Assembly (NCBI GenBank): GCA_036833805.1
Contig: DAITPA010000001.1
Coordinates: forward strand, 48,124 to 112,123
Reading direction: 5' to 3'
Origin: PALSA-1196 sp036833805
Lineage (GTDB): Bacteria; Pseudomonadota; Gammaproteobacteria; Steroidobacterales; Steroidobacteraceae
DNA: 64,000 bases
Below the pieces are notes generated by a model. The model saw nothing but the letters and a program-made list of their open reading frames with translations, was not told the origin of the DNA and did not search any database. A program made the translations under genes and the position numbers. Positions 17,292 through 26,227 of the stretch are shown piece by piece. How positions within the stretch are numbered: position 1 is the first letter of the stretch; each line of letters opens with the position of its first letter.

Positions 17292-17431
17292 CGCCGTGCT
17301 CCTTCTATTCAGGCCAATTCAAATGCTAGGGCGCGCCGCATGAAAACGCTAGCGTATGGCGACCAGGCAGCGCAATGAAATCGCTGTCTACGCAGTGCGC
17401 AACGCGGCGAAGTGTTGGAAGCGGCGCGCGC

Positions 17432-18193
17432 TCATCGCTTGTCGGTCTGCTTGCGCACGGCTTCGGCAGCGGCCGCGATCGCCTGCGGGTCGCCGAGATA
17501 GCGGCTCGTGATGGGCTTTAGCTGTGCATCGAGCTCATAGAGGAGCGGCACGCCGGTTGGGATGTTGAGCTCGACGATTTGCGCCTCAGGGATGTTGTCC
17601 AGCATCATTACCATGGCACGCAGGCTGTTGCCGTGGGCGGCGATGAGCACATTGCGTCCCGCGAGAAGGTCCGACGAGATGCGGCTCTCCCAGAACGGCA
17701 ACACGCGCTCCAGCGTATCTTTGAGTGACTCGGTCGCCGGCAATAGCGAAGAATCAATATTCGCATAGCGCGGATCGAAACGCGGATGGCGTTTGTCATT
17801 CGCGTCGAGTGGCGGCGGCGGGATGTCGTAGCTGCGGCGCCAGATCTGCACCTGCGCTTGGCCGTGCTGTTCGACGGTTTGGGCTTTGTTGAGGCCCTGC
17901 AGCGCTCCGTAGTGGCGTTCGTTGAGCCGCCACGAGAGCTCGACCGGGATCCACATGCGGTCCATTTTATCCAGCATGATCCATAGTGTGCGGATGGCGC
18001 GCTTCAGCACCGAGGTGAAGGCAACGTCGATCGAGATGTTGTCGCGCAGCAGCTGCCAGCCAGCTGCGGCAGCTTCGCGGTGGCCTAGCTCCGACAGATC
18101 CACGTCCGTCCAGCCGGTGAAAATATTCTCCACGTTCCAGATGCTTTGGCCGTGGCGCACGAGAATAAGTTTTCCAGGCACTTTACGACCCAC
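17432..18193 (-). CDS. gpmA: 2,3-bisphosphoglycerate-dependent phosphoglycerate mutase
   Basis: Interconverts 3- and 2-phosphoglycerate through a phosphohistidine. The 253 residues carry LVRHGQSIWN (catalytic His14), the FTGWTDVDLSELG segment, LNERHYGALQG with the acid/base Glu, and IAAHGNSLRAM with the second catalytic His: all diagnostic of GpmA. The GTG start at 18193 lies inside the upstream ATP-grasp gene (stop 18183), so it is probably read by coupled translation; GTG 18181 is possible. It is the last gene of the BCKDH-GDH operon, an unusual place for a glycolytic enzyme. Confidence 0.95.
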   Translation of the reverse strand: MGRKVPGKLILVRHGQSIWNVENIFTGWTDVDLSELGHREAAAAGWQLLRDNISIDVAFTSVLKRAIRTLWIMLDKMDRMWIPVELSWRLNERHYGALQGLNKAQTVEQHGQAQVQIWRRSYDIPPPPLDANDKRHPRFDPRYANIDSSLLPATESLKDTLERVLPFWESRISSDLLAGRNVLIAAHGNSLRAMVMMLDNIPEAQIVELNIPTGVPLLYELDAQLKPITSRYLGDPQAIAAAAEAVRKQTDKR

Positions 18194-19091
18194 CGCTTAG
18201 TTGGTAGTTGAGGAGCAGCGCCGCGAAGCGCTCGACGGAGCCTGCCGCATGCGCGAAGAACAGCGACGGCTCAGTGAGCTCAAGCTCGAGGACGCACGGC
18301 ACGGCATCGGCATCGCGTATCAGATCCACTCGAGCGTAGAGCGGCATTGCAAACGGTATAGCGCCAAGCGCCCGCTCCGCCGTGCGCAGTTCATCGAGCT
18401 TGGGTACGCGCGCGCAGATGTGCTCGGCGGCAAACAGGGCGCGCGTCGGACCCTCGCCGCGACGTAGCAGCGGTCCTTTGCGAATCGCATGGCTGAAGCG
18501 GCCGCCAAAATAGATGAGCGCGGTCTCGCCGTCCGCGTCCACCCGCTCAAGATAAGGCTGTACGACAACGCTGCGTTCCGCATCCTGCAGGCGGCGAATA
18601 TGCAGAATCGCCGCATTAAGTTCCCTGCGCCCATAACGCTGCGCATCGCGCGAGCCTGAACTGATGGCGGGCTTGACGACGAACTCGCTCGCGGCGTGCT
18701 GGACGAGAAATTCATTCATCGCTCGGCTTGCGCTCTCGCCGGGCTCGACGAAAGTGCTGGGAACCGTGCGCACGTCCACTTGCAGCAACTCGGCAAGATA
18801 GTGTTTGTCGGTATTCCAACGCACTACGGGTGCCGGATTGACGAGTCGGGTTGCTTTGGACGCGCGTTCGGCCCAATCGAGAAACTCATGCAGACGCATG
18901 CTGTAATCCCAGGTCGAGCGCAGCAGCGCCAGATCAAACTGCGACCAATTGATCTCGACATCATCCCACTCGACGACGCGTACAGCTGCGCCGGCGCCGC
19001 TCAAGTTCGCGAACAGCGGTGCCAGATCCTCGTCCAGGTCGCGCGCACCGCGCGCCGTCACGAGAGCGATGGCGGGATAGCGACTCACCAC
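18183..19091 (-). CDS. ATP-grasp ligase of unknown substrate
   Basis: About 302 residues with the ATP-grasp layout: an N-terminal pre-grasp region (LLRSTWDYSMRLHEFLDW), lysine-containing strands (NTDKHYLAELL, FVVKPAISSGSRD), a Gly-rich loop and the magnesium-site strand VLELELTEPSLFF near the C-terminus. It resembles the DcsG/RimK-related group that joins a carboxylate to an amine using ATP. The substrate is unknown. Start codons are ambiguous: GTG 19091, GTG 19088 or TTG 19097, all touching the GDH stop. Its position directly behind a glutamate-releasing enzyme hints at an amino acid substrate, but that is inference. Confidence 0.82.
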   Translation of the reverse strand: MVSRYPAIALVTARGARDLDEDLAPLFANLSGAGAAVRVVEWDDVEINWSQFDLALLRSTWDYSMRLHEFLDWAERASKATRLVNPAPVVRWNTDKHYLAELLQVDVRTVPSTFVEPGESASRAMNEFLVQHAASEFVVKPAISSGSRDAQRYGRRELNAAILHIRRLQDAERSVVVQPYLERVDADGETALIYFGGRFSHAIRKGPLLRRGEGPTRALFAAEHICARVPKLDELRTAERALGAIPFAMPLYARVDLIRDADAVPCVLELELTEPSLFFAHAAGSVERFAALLLNYQLSGGS

Positions 19092-19093
19092 GG

Positions 19094-22000
19094 TCAAGCG
19101 GCTGGCAGCGGCGACTCTGTCAAGCGGCGCACGGAGTCAACTCCGACCGACAGGGTGGCAAAATCGCTGCTGCCCGCGGCGCGCATGTCGTTGAGCGTGC
19201 GCTGCCAGCGACTGAGATCCTCGCCGGCAAGGTTCGCCCAGGCGTTCACCCGTGCGTCATGTCGGCCGGCTCTCGAAAGCGCGAGCACACGTTCGGCCGC
19301 TTTGCGCTGGATCGTCGAGGCGCTGTCGCGAAGTCCGGTGCGCGCCGCCGCCTGCCATTGTCCATCAACAGGCAGCTCTTCGATTTGCTCGCGCAACCAA
19401 TCAAGCCCGATACGGGCGCCGACCTCGAAATAGATTCGCGCAACCTCGGGTACTGGCACGCGATGTACGGTTGCAAGCTCAATGATATCGAGTGCCGCGT
19501 TGTGCGCGTCAAGACTTGCGATGCGCGCGGCAAGCTCTGACGGCACGCCGGCGTCGAGATGCTCCTTGCGCACGACTTCGAAGCGGTTGCGGACGGCGCC
19601 GAGCAGCACTCCGTCGATGGCCGACTCAAGTTCACGTGCGCCGCGGCGAAACTCAGCGACGGCGCGGTCAACCTGCAGGTCCCCGCGGCGATTTGCGAGC
19701 AGCCAATAAGTCACATGCCGCAGCAGGCGCGCCGTTTCGTACATCATCGTGTATTGCAGCTTCGGCGGAATGCGGTTGTCGAGCGCCTCGATCCGCGCCC
19801 ATACTTCGCGCATGTCGAAAATTTCGCGCGCGGCTGAGTAGGCGCGCGCGATCTGCGCAGGCGGTGCGCCGGTGTCATCCTGCGCGCGCGCCACGAATGC
19901 CGGACCCATGCGGTTCACAAGACTGTTGGTGGTTGCCATCGCGATGATCTCGCGGCGCAATCGGTGGCGTCCGATCGTACGCGCGAAGCGCGTGCGCAGC
20001 GGGCTCGGAAAATAACGCTTGAGCTCGAGTGAAAGGTAAGGGTCGGCGGGTACGTCGGAGTCCAGCAGATGCTTGCTGAGCCAGATTTTGCTGTACGAGA
20101 GCATGATCGCAAGCTCGGGCCGTGTGAGTCCGGCGCCGCGCTTGCGCCGTTCCGTCAGCTGCTCGTCGTTCGGCAGGAACTCGAGCGCGCGATTGAGCTC
20201 GCCCGAGCGCTCCAGCGAATTCATCAACTGCTGATATTCAGACAGGCGCGCTGCAGAGCGCAGCTCAAGCGTACTGATCGCCTGCGACTGTAGATAGTTG
20301 TTGCGCAGCACGAGACCTGCTACCTCGTTCGTCATGCGCGCGAGCAGCTGGTTGCGCCGGGCACGCGTCAAGCGGCGCGCGGCGACCAATGGATTCAGCA
20401 GGATCTTGATATTGACCTCGAGGTCCGAGGTATTGACGCCGCCAGAGTTGTCGATGAAGTCCGTGTTCAGACGGCCGCCGCGCAAAGCATATTCAATGCG
20501 GCCGCGCTGCGAGAGTCCGAGATTGCCGCCTTCGCCGACCACCCGCGCGGCAAGCTCGGCGCCATTCACGCGCACGGCATCATTGCTGCGATCGCCGACC
20601 TCGCCATTCGACTCGCTGCTCGCCTTGACGTAGGTACCGATGCCGCCATTCCAAAGGAGATCGACGGGCATGCGCAATATGGCGCGAATGATTTCGTTCG
20701 GCGGCGCTGTGGCATGCGCCATGCCGAGCATCGTTTGCGCCTCGGTTGAGAGCGTGATCGATTTAGCCGCGCGCTGATAAATGCCGCCGCCGTGCGAAAT
20801 GCGGCGCCGCTGGTAATCATCCCAACTCGAGCGCGCTAGCTGGAAGAGGCGCTGGCGCTCGGCAAAGCTCGCCGCCGCATCGGGCGTGGGATCGAGAAAG
20901 ATATGCTGATGGTTGAATGCCGCTCTCAGCCTTGTATGGCGCGACATCAGCATCGCGTTGCCGAACACGTCGCCTGACATGTCGCCGATGCCGATTGCGG
21001 TGAAGGCGTCGGACTGAATATTGATTCCCAGCTCGCGAAAGTGCCGTTTCACGCACTCCCAAGCGCCGCGCGCGGTGATGCCCATCTTTTTGTGGTCGTA
21101 GCCCGCCGAGCCACCGGAGGCAAAGGCATCCCCGAGCCAAAAGCCGTACTCCTCAGAAATCGCGTTGGCAATGTCGGAAAACGTGGCCGTGCCCTTATCC
21201 GCCGCAACAACGAGATAGGTATCGTCGGTGTCGCGCCGCACGACGCTCGGCGGCGGCACGATGCGGCTGCCGACGATGTTATCGGTGAGATCGAGCATGC
21301 CGCGGATTAGAGTGTCGTAACAGGCGATGACTTCGGCCTGCAAATCCTCACGGGAACCCGCGGGAGGCCGCTTTACGACAAATCCGCCCTTGGCGCCGAC
21401 CGGCACGATGAGGGTGTTTTTGACGTTCTGCGCTTTCATGAGGCCCAGCACCTCGGTGCGGAAATCTTCGCGCCGGTCGGACCAGCGGATGCCGCCGCGC
21501 GCTACGTCGCCCATGCGCAGATGCACGCCCTCGACGCGCGGACTGTAGATGAAGATCTCGAATTTCGGGCGTGGCAGCGGCAGATCGGGAATTTTGTGCG
21601 GATCGAGCTTGAAGGATACGTAGCTCTTCGCGCGTCCGGCGCCGTCCGTTTGATAGAAATTCGTGCGCAAGGTCGCACGCACGACGTTCAAATAGGCGCG
21701 CAGAATGCGATCTTCGTCCAGGCTCGTCACCGTATCGAAGGCGGTGCGGATCGCGGCCACGAGCTTCTCAGCTCGGGCGCGTGCGCGGGGCGCAACGCGC
21801 GGCTCAAAGTAGAGTTCAAACAGGCGCACCAGATTCTTTGCGATGCCGGCGTTCGCCACCAGCGTGCGTTCCATGTAGATCTGACTGAATGGCACACCGG
21901 TCTGCAATAGATAGCGGCAATATGCGCGCAGCACCACGATTTCGCGCGCCGCGAGGCCGGTCGCAAGCAACAGGCGGTTGAAGCCGTCGTTCTCGATCTC

Positions 22001-23974
22001 ACCGCGCCAGGCGGCGGAGAAGGCCTCCTTGAACGTGGACTCGATGCGCGCGATGTCAATGCGCAGCCCGTCGCGGTGCTCAAGTTCGAAATCCTGTATC
22101 CAGGCCGCGCCACCGTCAGGCCAGGCGAGCTCGTAGGGCCGCTCGGCGATGACCCGCAGGCCGAAGTTCTCGAGCATCGGCAAGAGGTCGGAGATCGGAA
22201 CCGGTTCGCCGAGCTTGGCGATCTTCAAGTGCAGTCTGCCGGCGCGTTGCTGTACGGGCCGATACAGGTTGAGGCGCAGGGCGTACGGCTCGGCGCGCAG
22301 CGCCTCAAGATTCGCAAGATCCTCAAACGCGTCGGCGGGCGCGACGTCCTCCTCGTAGGCAAGTGGAAAGGCGTGGCGGTAACGATACGCGAGTGCCAGC
22401 ACTGCCGCCTCGTCGTGCTTCGCCACGAGCGTCGAGTGCAGCCGGTCGGTCCACGTGGTTGCCGCCTGAGCGATGTGCTTTTCGATCGCCGCGAGGTCCA
22501 CTTTGCTGCGATCTTCGGGATCGGTCCGTACGACCACGTGCAGGCGCGCGTGATTGGAGTCGGATATCTGAACTTGCGTTTCGACGTTGCTACCGCCGAA
22601 GCCCTCGAGCACAATCTGTTCGATGCGCTGGCGCACTTCAGTGTTGTAGCGATCGCGCGGCACGTAAATCAGCAGAGAATAAAAACGCTGCCAGGGATCG
22701 CGTCTGGCGAGCAAACGCACGGTGCGCCGTTCGTACAGATTGACGACGCCGCGCGCGATTCGAATCAGGTCCGCGATCTGGGCCTGGAAAAGCTCATCGC
22801 GCGGATAGGTCTCGAGCATGTGCAGTACCGCTTTGGCGTCGTGGCTTTGCGGGTCAAGGCCGAAATGACCAATGACGCGCTCGACCTTTTTGCGCAGTAC
22901 GGGGATTTCTCGCGGGCTTAAATGGTACGCAGTCGAAGTCCAGAGGCCGAGGAAGCGATGCTCGCCTGACACCTCGCCGCGTGCGCCAAAGCTCTTGACT
23001 CCGACGTAGTCGAGGTAGGTCGCACGATGCACGCTCGATATTGAGTTGGCCTTCGTTAGGATCAAGAGTTCGCGATCGCGGGCGCGGGCTCGCAGCTGCC
23101 CGCGCAGCACGACCGCGCGTGCCTTCGCGTTCGCCTTAGGGCCGCGCAGAATGCCCAGACTCGTGCGCGGCTGCGCTACCAGGCGGTCCGAACTTGCACC
23201 GCGCTCGAGCCGGTAGTGGCGATAGCCGAGAAAGAGGAAGTGGCGGCCTTCCATCCACTCGAGAAGTCGCCGCGCTTCGCTCACTTCCGCCTCCGCAAGC
23301 GGCGGCGGATCTCGTTCGAGCGACACGATGAGCTTGCGCACCTGCTTGCGCATCGGCAGCCAGTCGCTAACCGCGAGCCGCACATCGTGCAGCGCCGCCT
23401 CGAGCTTCTGTTGGAGCTCGGCAATGCGCGCGGTGTCGGTTTGATGATCGATCTCAAAGAGCTGCCACGACTCGGCGAGTTCGGCGTGCCTACGCTCGAT
23501 GCGCACGTCCGTCAGGATGCCTCTTCGGTCGCGGCGCACGGCGAGCACCGGATGGACGATGAGATGTACCGCAATATCCGCCTGGCTGAAGACGATGCCC
23601 AGAGAATCCATCAGAAAAGGCATATCGTCGGTGACAACCAGGACGAGCGTATGCGCGCACTCAAAGCCATCGCGGCGACTGTCCGGATTGAAGACCTTGA
23701 CGAGCGATTTGCCGGCGACGCGCCCGAGGCTTCCGAATTTAAGATGCTGTAGAGCCGCGGCGGCGAGTGCTTCGGCCGAACGCTGTGCGAGATCCTCTTC
23801 AGCGACGCCGCGAAAATAGGCGCGCAGAAATTTATGGCGCAGCGCGGGCGAAGCGTGGTTGCCCGAGCGCGGCAGCCGCGCGCTCGCGATCCGCTCGATC
23901 AAGGCGCGTCGTGCCGCGGGGATGCGGCGCAGGAGTAGAGTATCGTCGCTTGCGTTTCGCGGCGGCACGCTCAC
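19094..23974 (-). CDS. gdhB: NAD-dependent glutamate dehydrogenase, large (~180 kDa) type
   Basis: Oxidatively deaminates glutamate to 2-oxoglutarate and ammonium with NAD. The 1626 residues match the large bacterial GDH class. N-terminal ACT-like regulatory segments are followed by the catalytic domain, with RWSDRREDFRTEVLGLMKAQ then VPVGAKGGFVVK (catalytic lysine), DMSGDVFGNAML, and GGEGG-like GEGGNLGLSQRGRIEYA in the nucleotide region, before a long helical C-terminus. The GTG start overlaps the E2 stop codon, and the stop overlaps the ATP-grasp start, so expression is coupled to BCKDH. This would recycle the amino-group acceptor used when branched-chain amino acids are transaminated. Confidence 0.96.
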   Translation of the reverse strand: MSVPPRNASDDTLLLRRIPAARRALIERIASARLPRSGNHASPALRHKFLRAYFRGVAEEDLAQRSAEALAAAALQHLKFGSLGRVAGKSLVKVFNPDSRRDGFECAHTLVLVVTDDMPFLMDSLGIVFSQADIAVHLIVHPVLAVRRDRRGILTDVRIERRHAELAESWQLFEIDHQTDTARIAELQQKLEAALHDVRLAVSDWLPMRKQVRKLIVSLERDPPPLAEAEVSEARRLLEWMEGRHFLFLGYRHYRLERGASSDRLVAQPRTSLGILRGPKANAKARAVVLRGQLRARARDRELLILTKANSISSVHRATYLDYVGVKSFGARGEVSGEHRFLGLWTSTAYHLSPREIPVLRKKVERVIGHFGLDPQSHDAKAVLHMLETYPRDELFQAQIADLIRIARGVVNLYERRTVRLLARRDPWQRFYSLLIYVPRDRYNTEVRQRIEQIVLEGFGGSNVETQVQISDSNHARLHVVVRTDPEDRSKVDLAAIEKHIAQAATTWTDRLHSTLVAKHDEAAVLALAYRYRHAFPLAYEEDVAPADAFEDLANLEALRAEPYALRLNLYRPVQQRAGRLHLKIAKLGEPVPISDLLPMLENFGLRVIAERPYELAWPDGGAAWIQDFELEHRDGLRIDIARIESTFKEAFSAAWRGEIENDGFNRLLLATGLAAREIVVLRAYCRYLLQTGVPFSQIYMERTLVANAGIAKNLVRLFELYFEPRVAPRARARAEKLVAAIRTAFDTVTSLDEDRILRAYLNVVRATLRTNFYQTDGAGRAKSYVSFKLDPHKIPDLPLPRPKFEIFIYSPRVEGVHLRMGDVARGGIRWSDRREDFRTEVLGLMKAQNVKNTLIVPVGAKGGFVVKRPPAGSREDLQAEVIACYDTLIRGMLDLTDNIVGSRIVPPPSVVRRDTDDTYLVVAADKGTATFSDIANAISEEYGFWLGDAFASGGSAGYDHKKMGITARGAWECVKRHFRELGINIQSDAFTAIGIGDMSGDVFGNAMLMSRHTRLRAAFNHQHIFLDPTPDAAASFAERQRLFQLARSSWDDYQRRRISHGGGIYQRAAKSITLSTEAQTMLGMAHATAPPNEIIRAILRMPVDLLWNGGIGTYVKASSESNGEVGDRSNDAVRVNGAELAARVVGEGGNLGLSQRGRIEYALRGGRLNTDFIDNSGGVNTSDLEVNIKILLNPLVAARRLTRARRNQLLARMTNEVAGLVLRNNYLQSQAISTLELRSAARLSEYQQLMNSLERSGELNRALEFLPNDEQLTERRKRGAGLTRPELAIMLSYSKIWLSKHLLDSDVPADPYLSLELKRYFPSPLRTRFARTIGRHRLRREIIAMATTNSLVNRMGPAFVARAQDDTGAPPAQIARAYSAAREIFDMREVWARIEALDNRIPPKLQYTMMYETARLLRHVTYWLLANRRGDLQVDRAVAEFRRGARELESAIDGVLLGAVRNRFEVVRKEHLDAGVPSELAARIASLDAHNAALDIIELATVHRVPVPEVARIYFEVGARIGLDWLREQIEELPVDGQWQAAARTGLRDSASTIQRKAAERVLALSRAGRHDARVNAWANLAGEDLSRWQRTLNDMRAAGSSDFATLSVGVDSVRRLTESPLPAA

Positions 23975-25203
23975 GCGTCCCGCCCAAGATCGTGCATCAG
24001 CGCCGCAAGGAAGCGCGCCGCTTCGCCGCCGGTCACGCAGCGATGATCGAACGTAAGCGACAGGGGCATGCGCAGATGCGTCTCGATGCCGCCCATAACG
24101 GCGACGACGTCGTGACTCAAACGTCCGGCACCCAGGATGGCGACGACCGGGGGAACGACGACCGGCGTCGCGTAGCGCCCCGCGATCATTCCAAAATTGG
24201 AAAGCATGAAGCTGAAGTCACGCAAATCCTCAGGTGCAACCGTGCGATCGCACGCCTCGCGCTTCAAGCGATCGACGTCGCGCCTGAGCTCCCGCGCGTC
24301 TCGCCCGCCCACGTCGCGGATGACCGGAACGAGCAGGCCCGCCGGCGTATCGACCGCCATGGCAACATCGACACGCGCGAGCAGGCGCCGAATATGTGCC
24401 TCACCGTCAAACCAGGCATTGAGCCCGGGCTCGGCGCGGCAGCCGGCGGCGATGGCGCGCAACAAGCGGGTCGTGAAGTCCTCTCCAGGCCGCCAACGAT
24501 GCAGATCAGCATCGTCGAACAACGTGCAATTCATGACGCTGTCACGTGCGAGGCTCATGCTCTGGGCCATTGAGCGGCGCAGGCCGCGCAGTTTCTCCGG
24601 CTCGCCGGCAGCAGCGCCCGCAACTGCGCGCGGCGTGGCCGGAGCAGACTTCAGCGCGGACAGCGTGGCGGCGGTCTGCAGTGCGGTCGGACCCGTTTTG
24701 GTCATGACGTCATCGACCGTGATAAGGCCACCGCGGCCGCTGCCGGCAACCCCAGCCAGGTCCACTCCCAAGCGCTTGGCGAGCGCGCGTACTGCTGGCG
24801 CCGCCCGCACCCGCTCGCGGGGCGCGCCGCGGTCGCCGCCCGCAACGGCCGTTTCGATGAGCTCTTCTTCGCTCGTCGTCGGCATGCTGCCCACAACGGT
24901 GCCGGAGTCATCCGCTGCCGGCCGCGCGGCAGGGGTCGCGGGCGCCGCGCGCGTGGACGTCGGCGCCGTCGCCACATCAAATTCGACGAGCGGAGCGCCG
25001 GTGGCGATCATGTCGCCGGGCTTGCCGTGCAGCACGCGGATCACACCGGAATAAGGGGACGGCACTTCGACCACGGCCTTCGCTGTTTCGACCGCGAGCA
25101 TGGGCTGATCGACCTTGACCTGATCGCCCAATTTGACGTGCCAACGCACGATCTCGGCCTCTGCCAGTCCTTCGCCCAAATCCGGAAGATTGAACGTTGT
25201 CAT
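23971..25203 (-). CDS. bkdB: Branched-chain 2-oxoacid dehydrogenase E2 (dihydrolipoyl acyltransferase)
   Basis: 410 residues from ATG 25203 (MTTFNLPDLGEGLAEAEIV), with GGAGG just upstream. Domains in order: one lipoyl domain (lipoyl-lysine Lys42 in VETAKAVVEV), an Ala/Pro-rich linker, the E1/E3-binding domain (VRALAKRLGVDLAGVAGSGRGG) and the catalytic acyltransferase domain. The active-site motif is DHRCVTGG near the C-terminus: catalytic His (about 387) is kept but the usual Asp of HxxxDG is Thr (about 391). The enzyme moves acyl groups from E1 to CoA. No E3 gene is in the window, so E3 must be shared from elsewhere. Confidence 0.9.
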   Translation of the reverse strand: MTTFNLPDLGEGLAEAEIVRWHVKLGDQVKVDQPMLAVETAKAVVEVPSPYSGVIRVLHGKPGDMIATGAPLVEFDVATAPTSTRAAPATPAARPAADDSGTVVGSMPTTSEEELIETAVAGGDRGAPRERVRAAPAVRALAKRLGVDLAGVAGSGRGGLITVDDVMTKTGPTALQTAATLSALKSAPATPRAVAGAAAGEPEKLRGLRRSMAQSMSLARDSVMNCTLFDDADLHRWRPGEDFTTRLLRAIAAGCRAEPGLNAWFDGEAHIRRLLARVDVAMAVDTPAGLLVPVIRDVGGRDARELRRDVDRLKREACDRTVAPEDLRDFSFMLSNFGMIAGRYATPVVVPPVVAILGAGRLSHDVVAVMGGIETHLRMPLSLTFDHRCVTGGEAARFLAALMHDLGRDA

Positions 25204-25234
25204 GCGCCCTCCGTTCATTGCCGGGTGCGTAAAG

Positions 25235-26212
25235 CTATTCGGTGAGCGTGTCGCGTACCGCATCAACGATGCGTGCGACGCTCGGAATATAGTCATACTC
25301 GAGCCTAAACAAGGGCATCGGCGTATCGTAGCCGGTGACGCGCTTGATGGGCGCCTGCAGGTCGTAGAGTCCGTGCTCGGCGACAGTTGCCGCAATTTCA
25401 GCGCCGATCCCGCAGTTGCGAGCCGCCTCATGCACGATGATCAGACGCCCGGTCTTCGCGACCGACTCCAGAATGGTGTCATGGTCAATCGGCGAGAGGG
25501 TCGCAAGATCAATCACTTCGCAGGAGACGCCATCCTTTTGCAGTTGCTCCGCCGCGCGCAGACTTTCAAAGGTCATCGCTCCCCAGGTGACGATGGTGGC
25601 GTCGTCGCCTTCGCGCAGCCGGTAGCAGACATCGAGCGGCAGCGCTTGTCCGTCGTCTGCAATCTCCTGGCGCACGAGCCGATACAGGCGCACGGGCTCG
25701 AGGAACATGACCGGATCAGGATCGCGGATCGAGGCCAGCAGTAGGCCATAGGCCCGTGCGGGGGACGACGGGCATACCACGCGCAGTCCCGGGTGATGCG
25801 CGAGCAGCGCTTCCAAACTTTCGGAATGATGCTCGGGCGCGTGAATTCCGCCACCGTGGGGCATGCGCAGGACGAGCGGACAGGTGATGCGCCCGCGCGT
25901 GCGGTGTCGCATCCGCGCCATATGGTTTGCGATCTGATCCATCGCCGGATAAATGAAACCCATGAACTGAATCTCGGCAACGGGACGCAGGCCCTGCGCC
26001 GCCATGCCGATCGACATGCCAGCGATCATGCCTTCGGCAAGCGGCGTGTCCTGCACGCGCTCCTTGCCGAATTTCTCCTGCAGTCCTGCGGTTGCGCGAA
26101 ACACCCCGCCATTGATGCCGATGTCCTCGCCCAACACCACAACCGTCGAGTCGTGCGCCATCTCCCACGCGTGCGCGCGGTTGATGGCTTCGATCATCGT
26201 CACCTTTGCCAT
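25235..26212 (-). CDS. bkdA2: Branched-chain 2-oxoacid dehydrogenase E1 beta
   Basis: 325 residues, matching E1-beta subunits of the two-subunit alpha-keto acid dehydrogenases. Recognisable regions are VVVLGEDIGINGGVFRAT, the DTPLAEGMIAGMSIGMA segment around the catalytic Glu, and a C-terminal transketolase domain with EVIDLATLSPID and GYDTPMP. With E1-alpha it forms the thiamine diphosphate site. It starts 15 bases after E1-alpha and ends 31 before E2. Pyruvate as substrate is possible for this family, but the neighbourhood (MCC, IcmF, GDH) favours branched-chain oxoacids. Confidence 0.92.
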   Translation of the reverse strand: MAKVTMIEAINRAHAWEMAHDSTVVVLGEDIGINGGVFRATAGLQEKFGKERVQDTPLAEGMIAGMSIGMAAQGLRPVAEIQFMGFIYPAMDQIANHMARMRHRTRGRITCPLVLRMPHGGGIHAPEHHSESLEALLAHHPGLRVVCPSSPARAYGLLLASIRDPDPVMFLEPVRLYRLVRQEIADDGQALPLDVCYRLREGDDATIVTWGAMTFESLRAAEQLQKDGVSCEVIDLATLSPIDHDTILESVAKTGRLIIVHEAARNCGIGAEIAATVAEHGLYDLQAPIKRVTGYDTPMPLFRLEYDYIPSVARIVDAVRDTLTE

Positions 26213-26227
26213 GGACGATATTCCGCT

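Noticed and set aside
22076..22921. 281-codon open frame antisense to the glutamate dehydrogenase
   Set aside because: GC-driven shadow frame; no domains or ribosome site.
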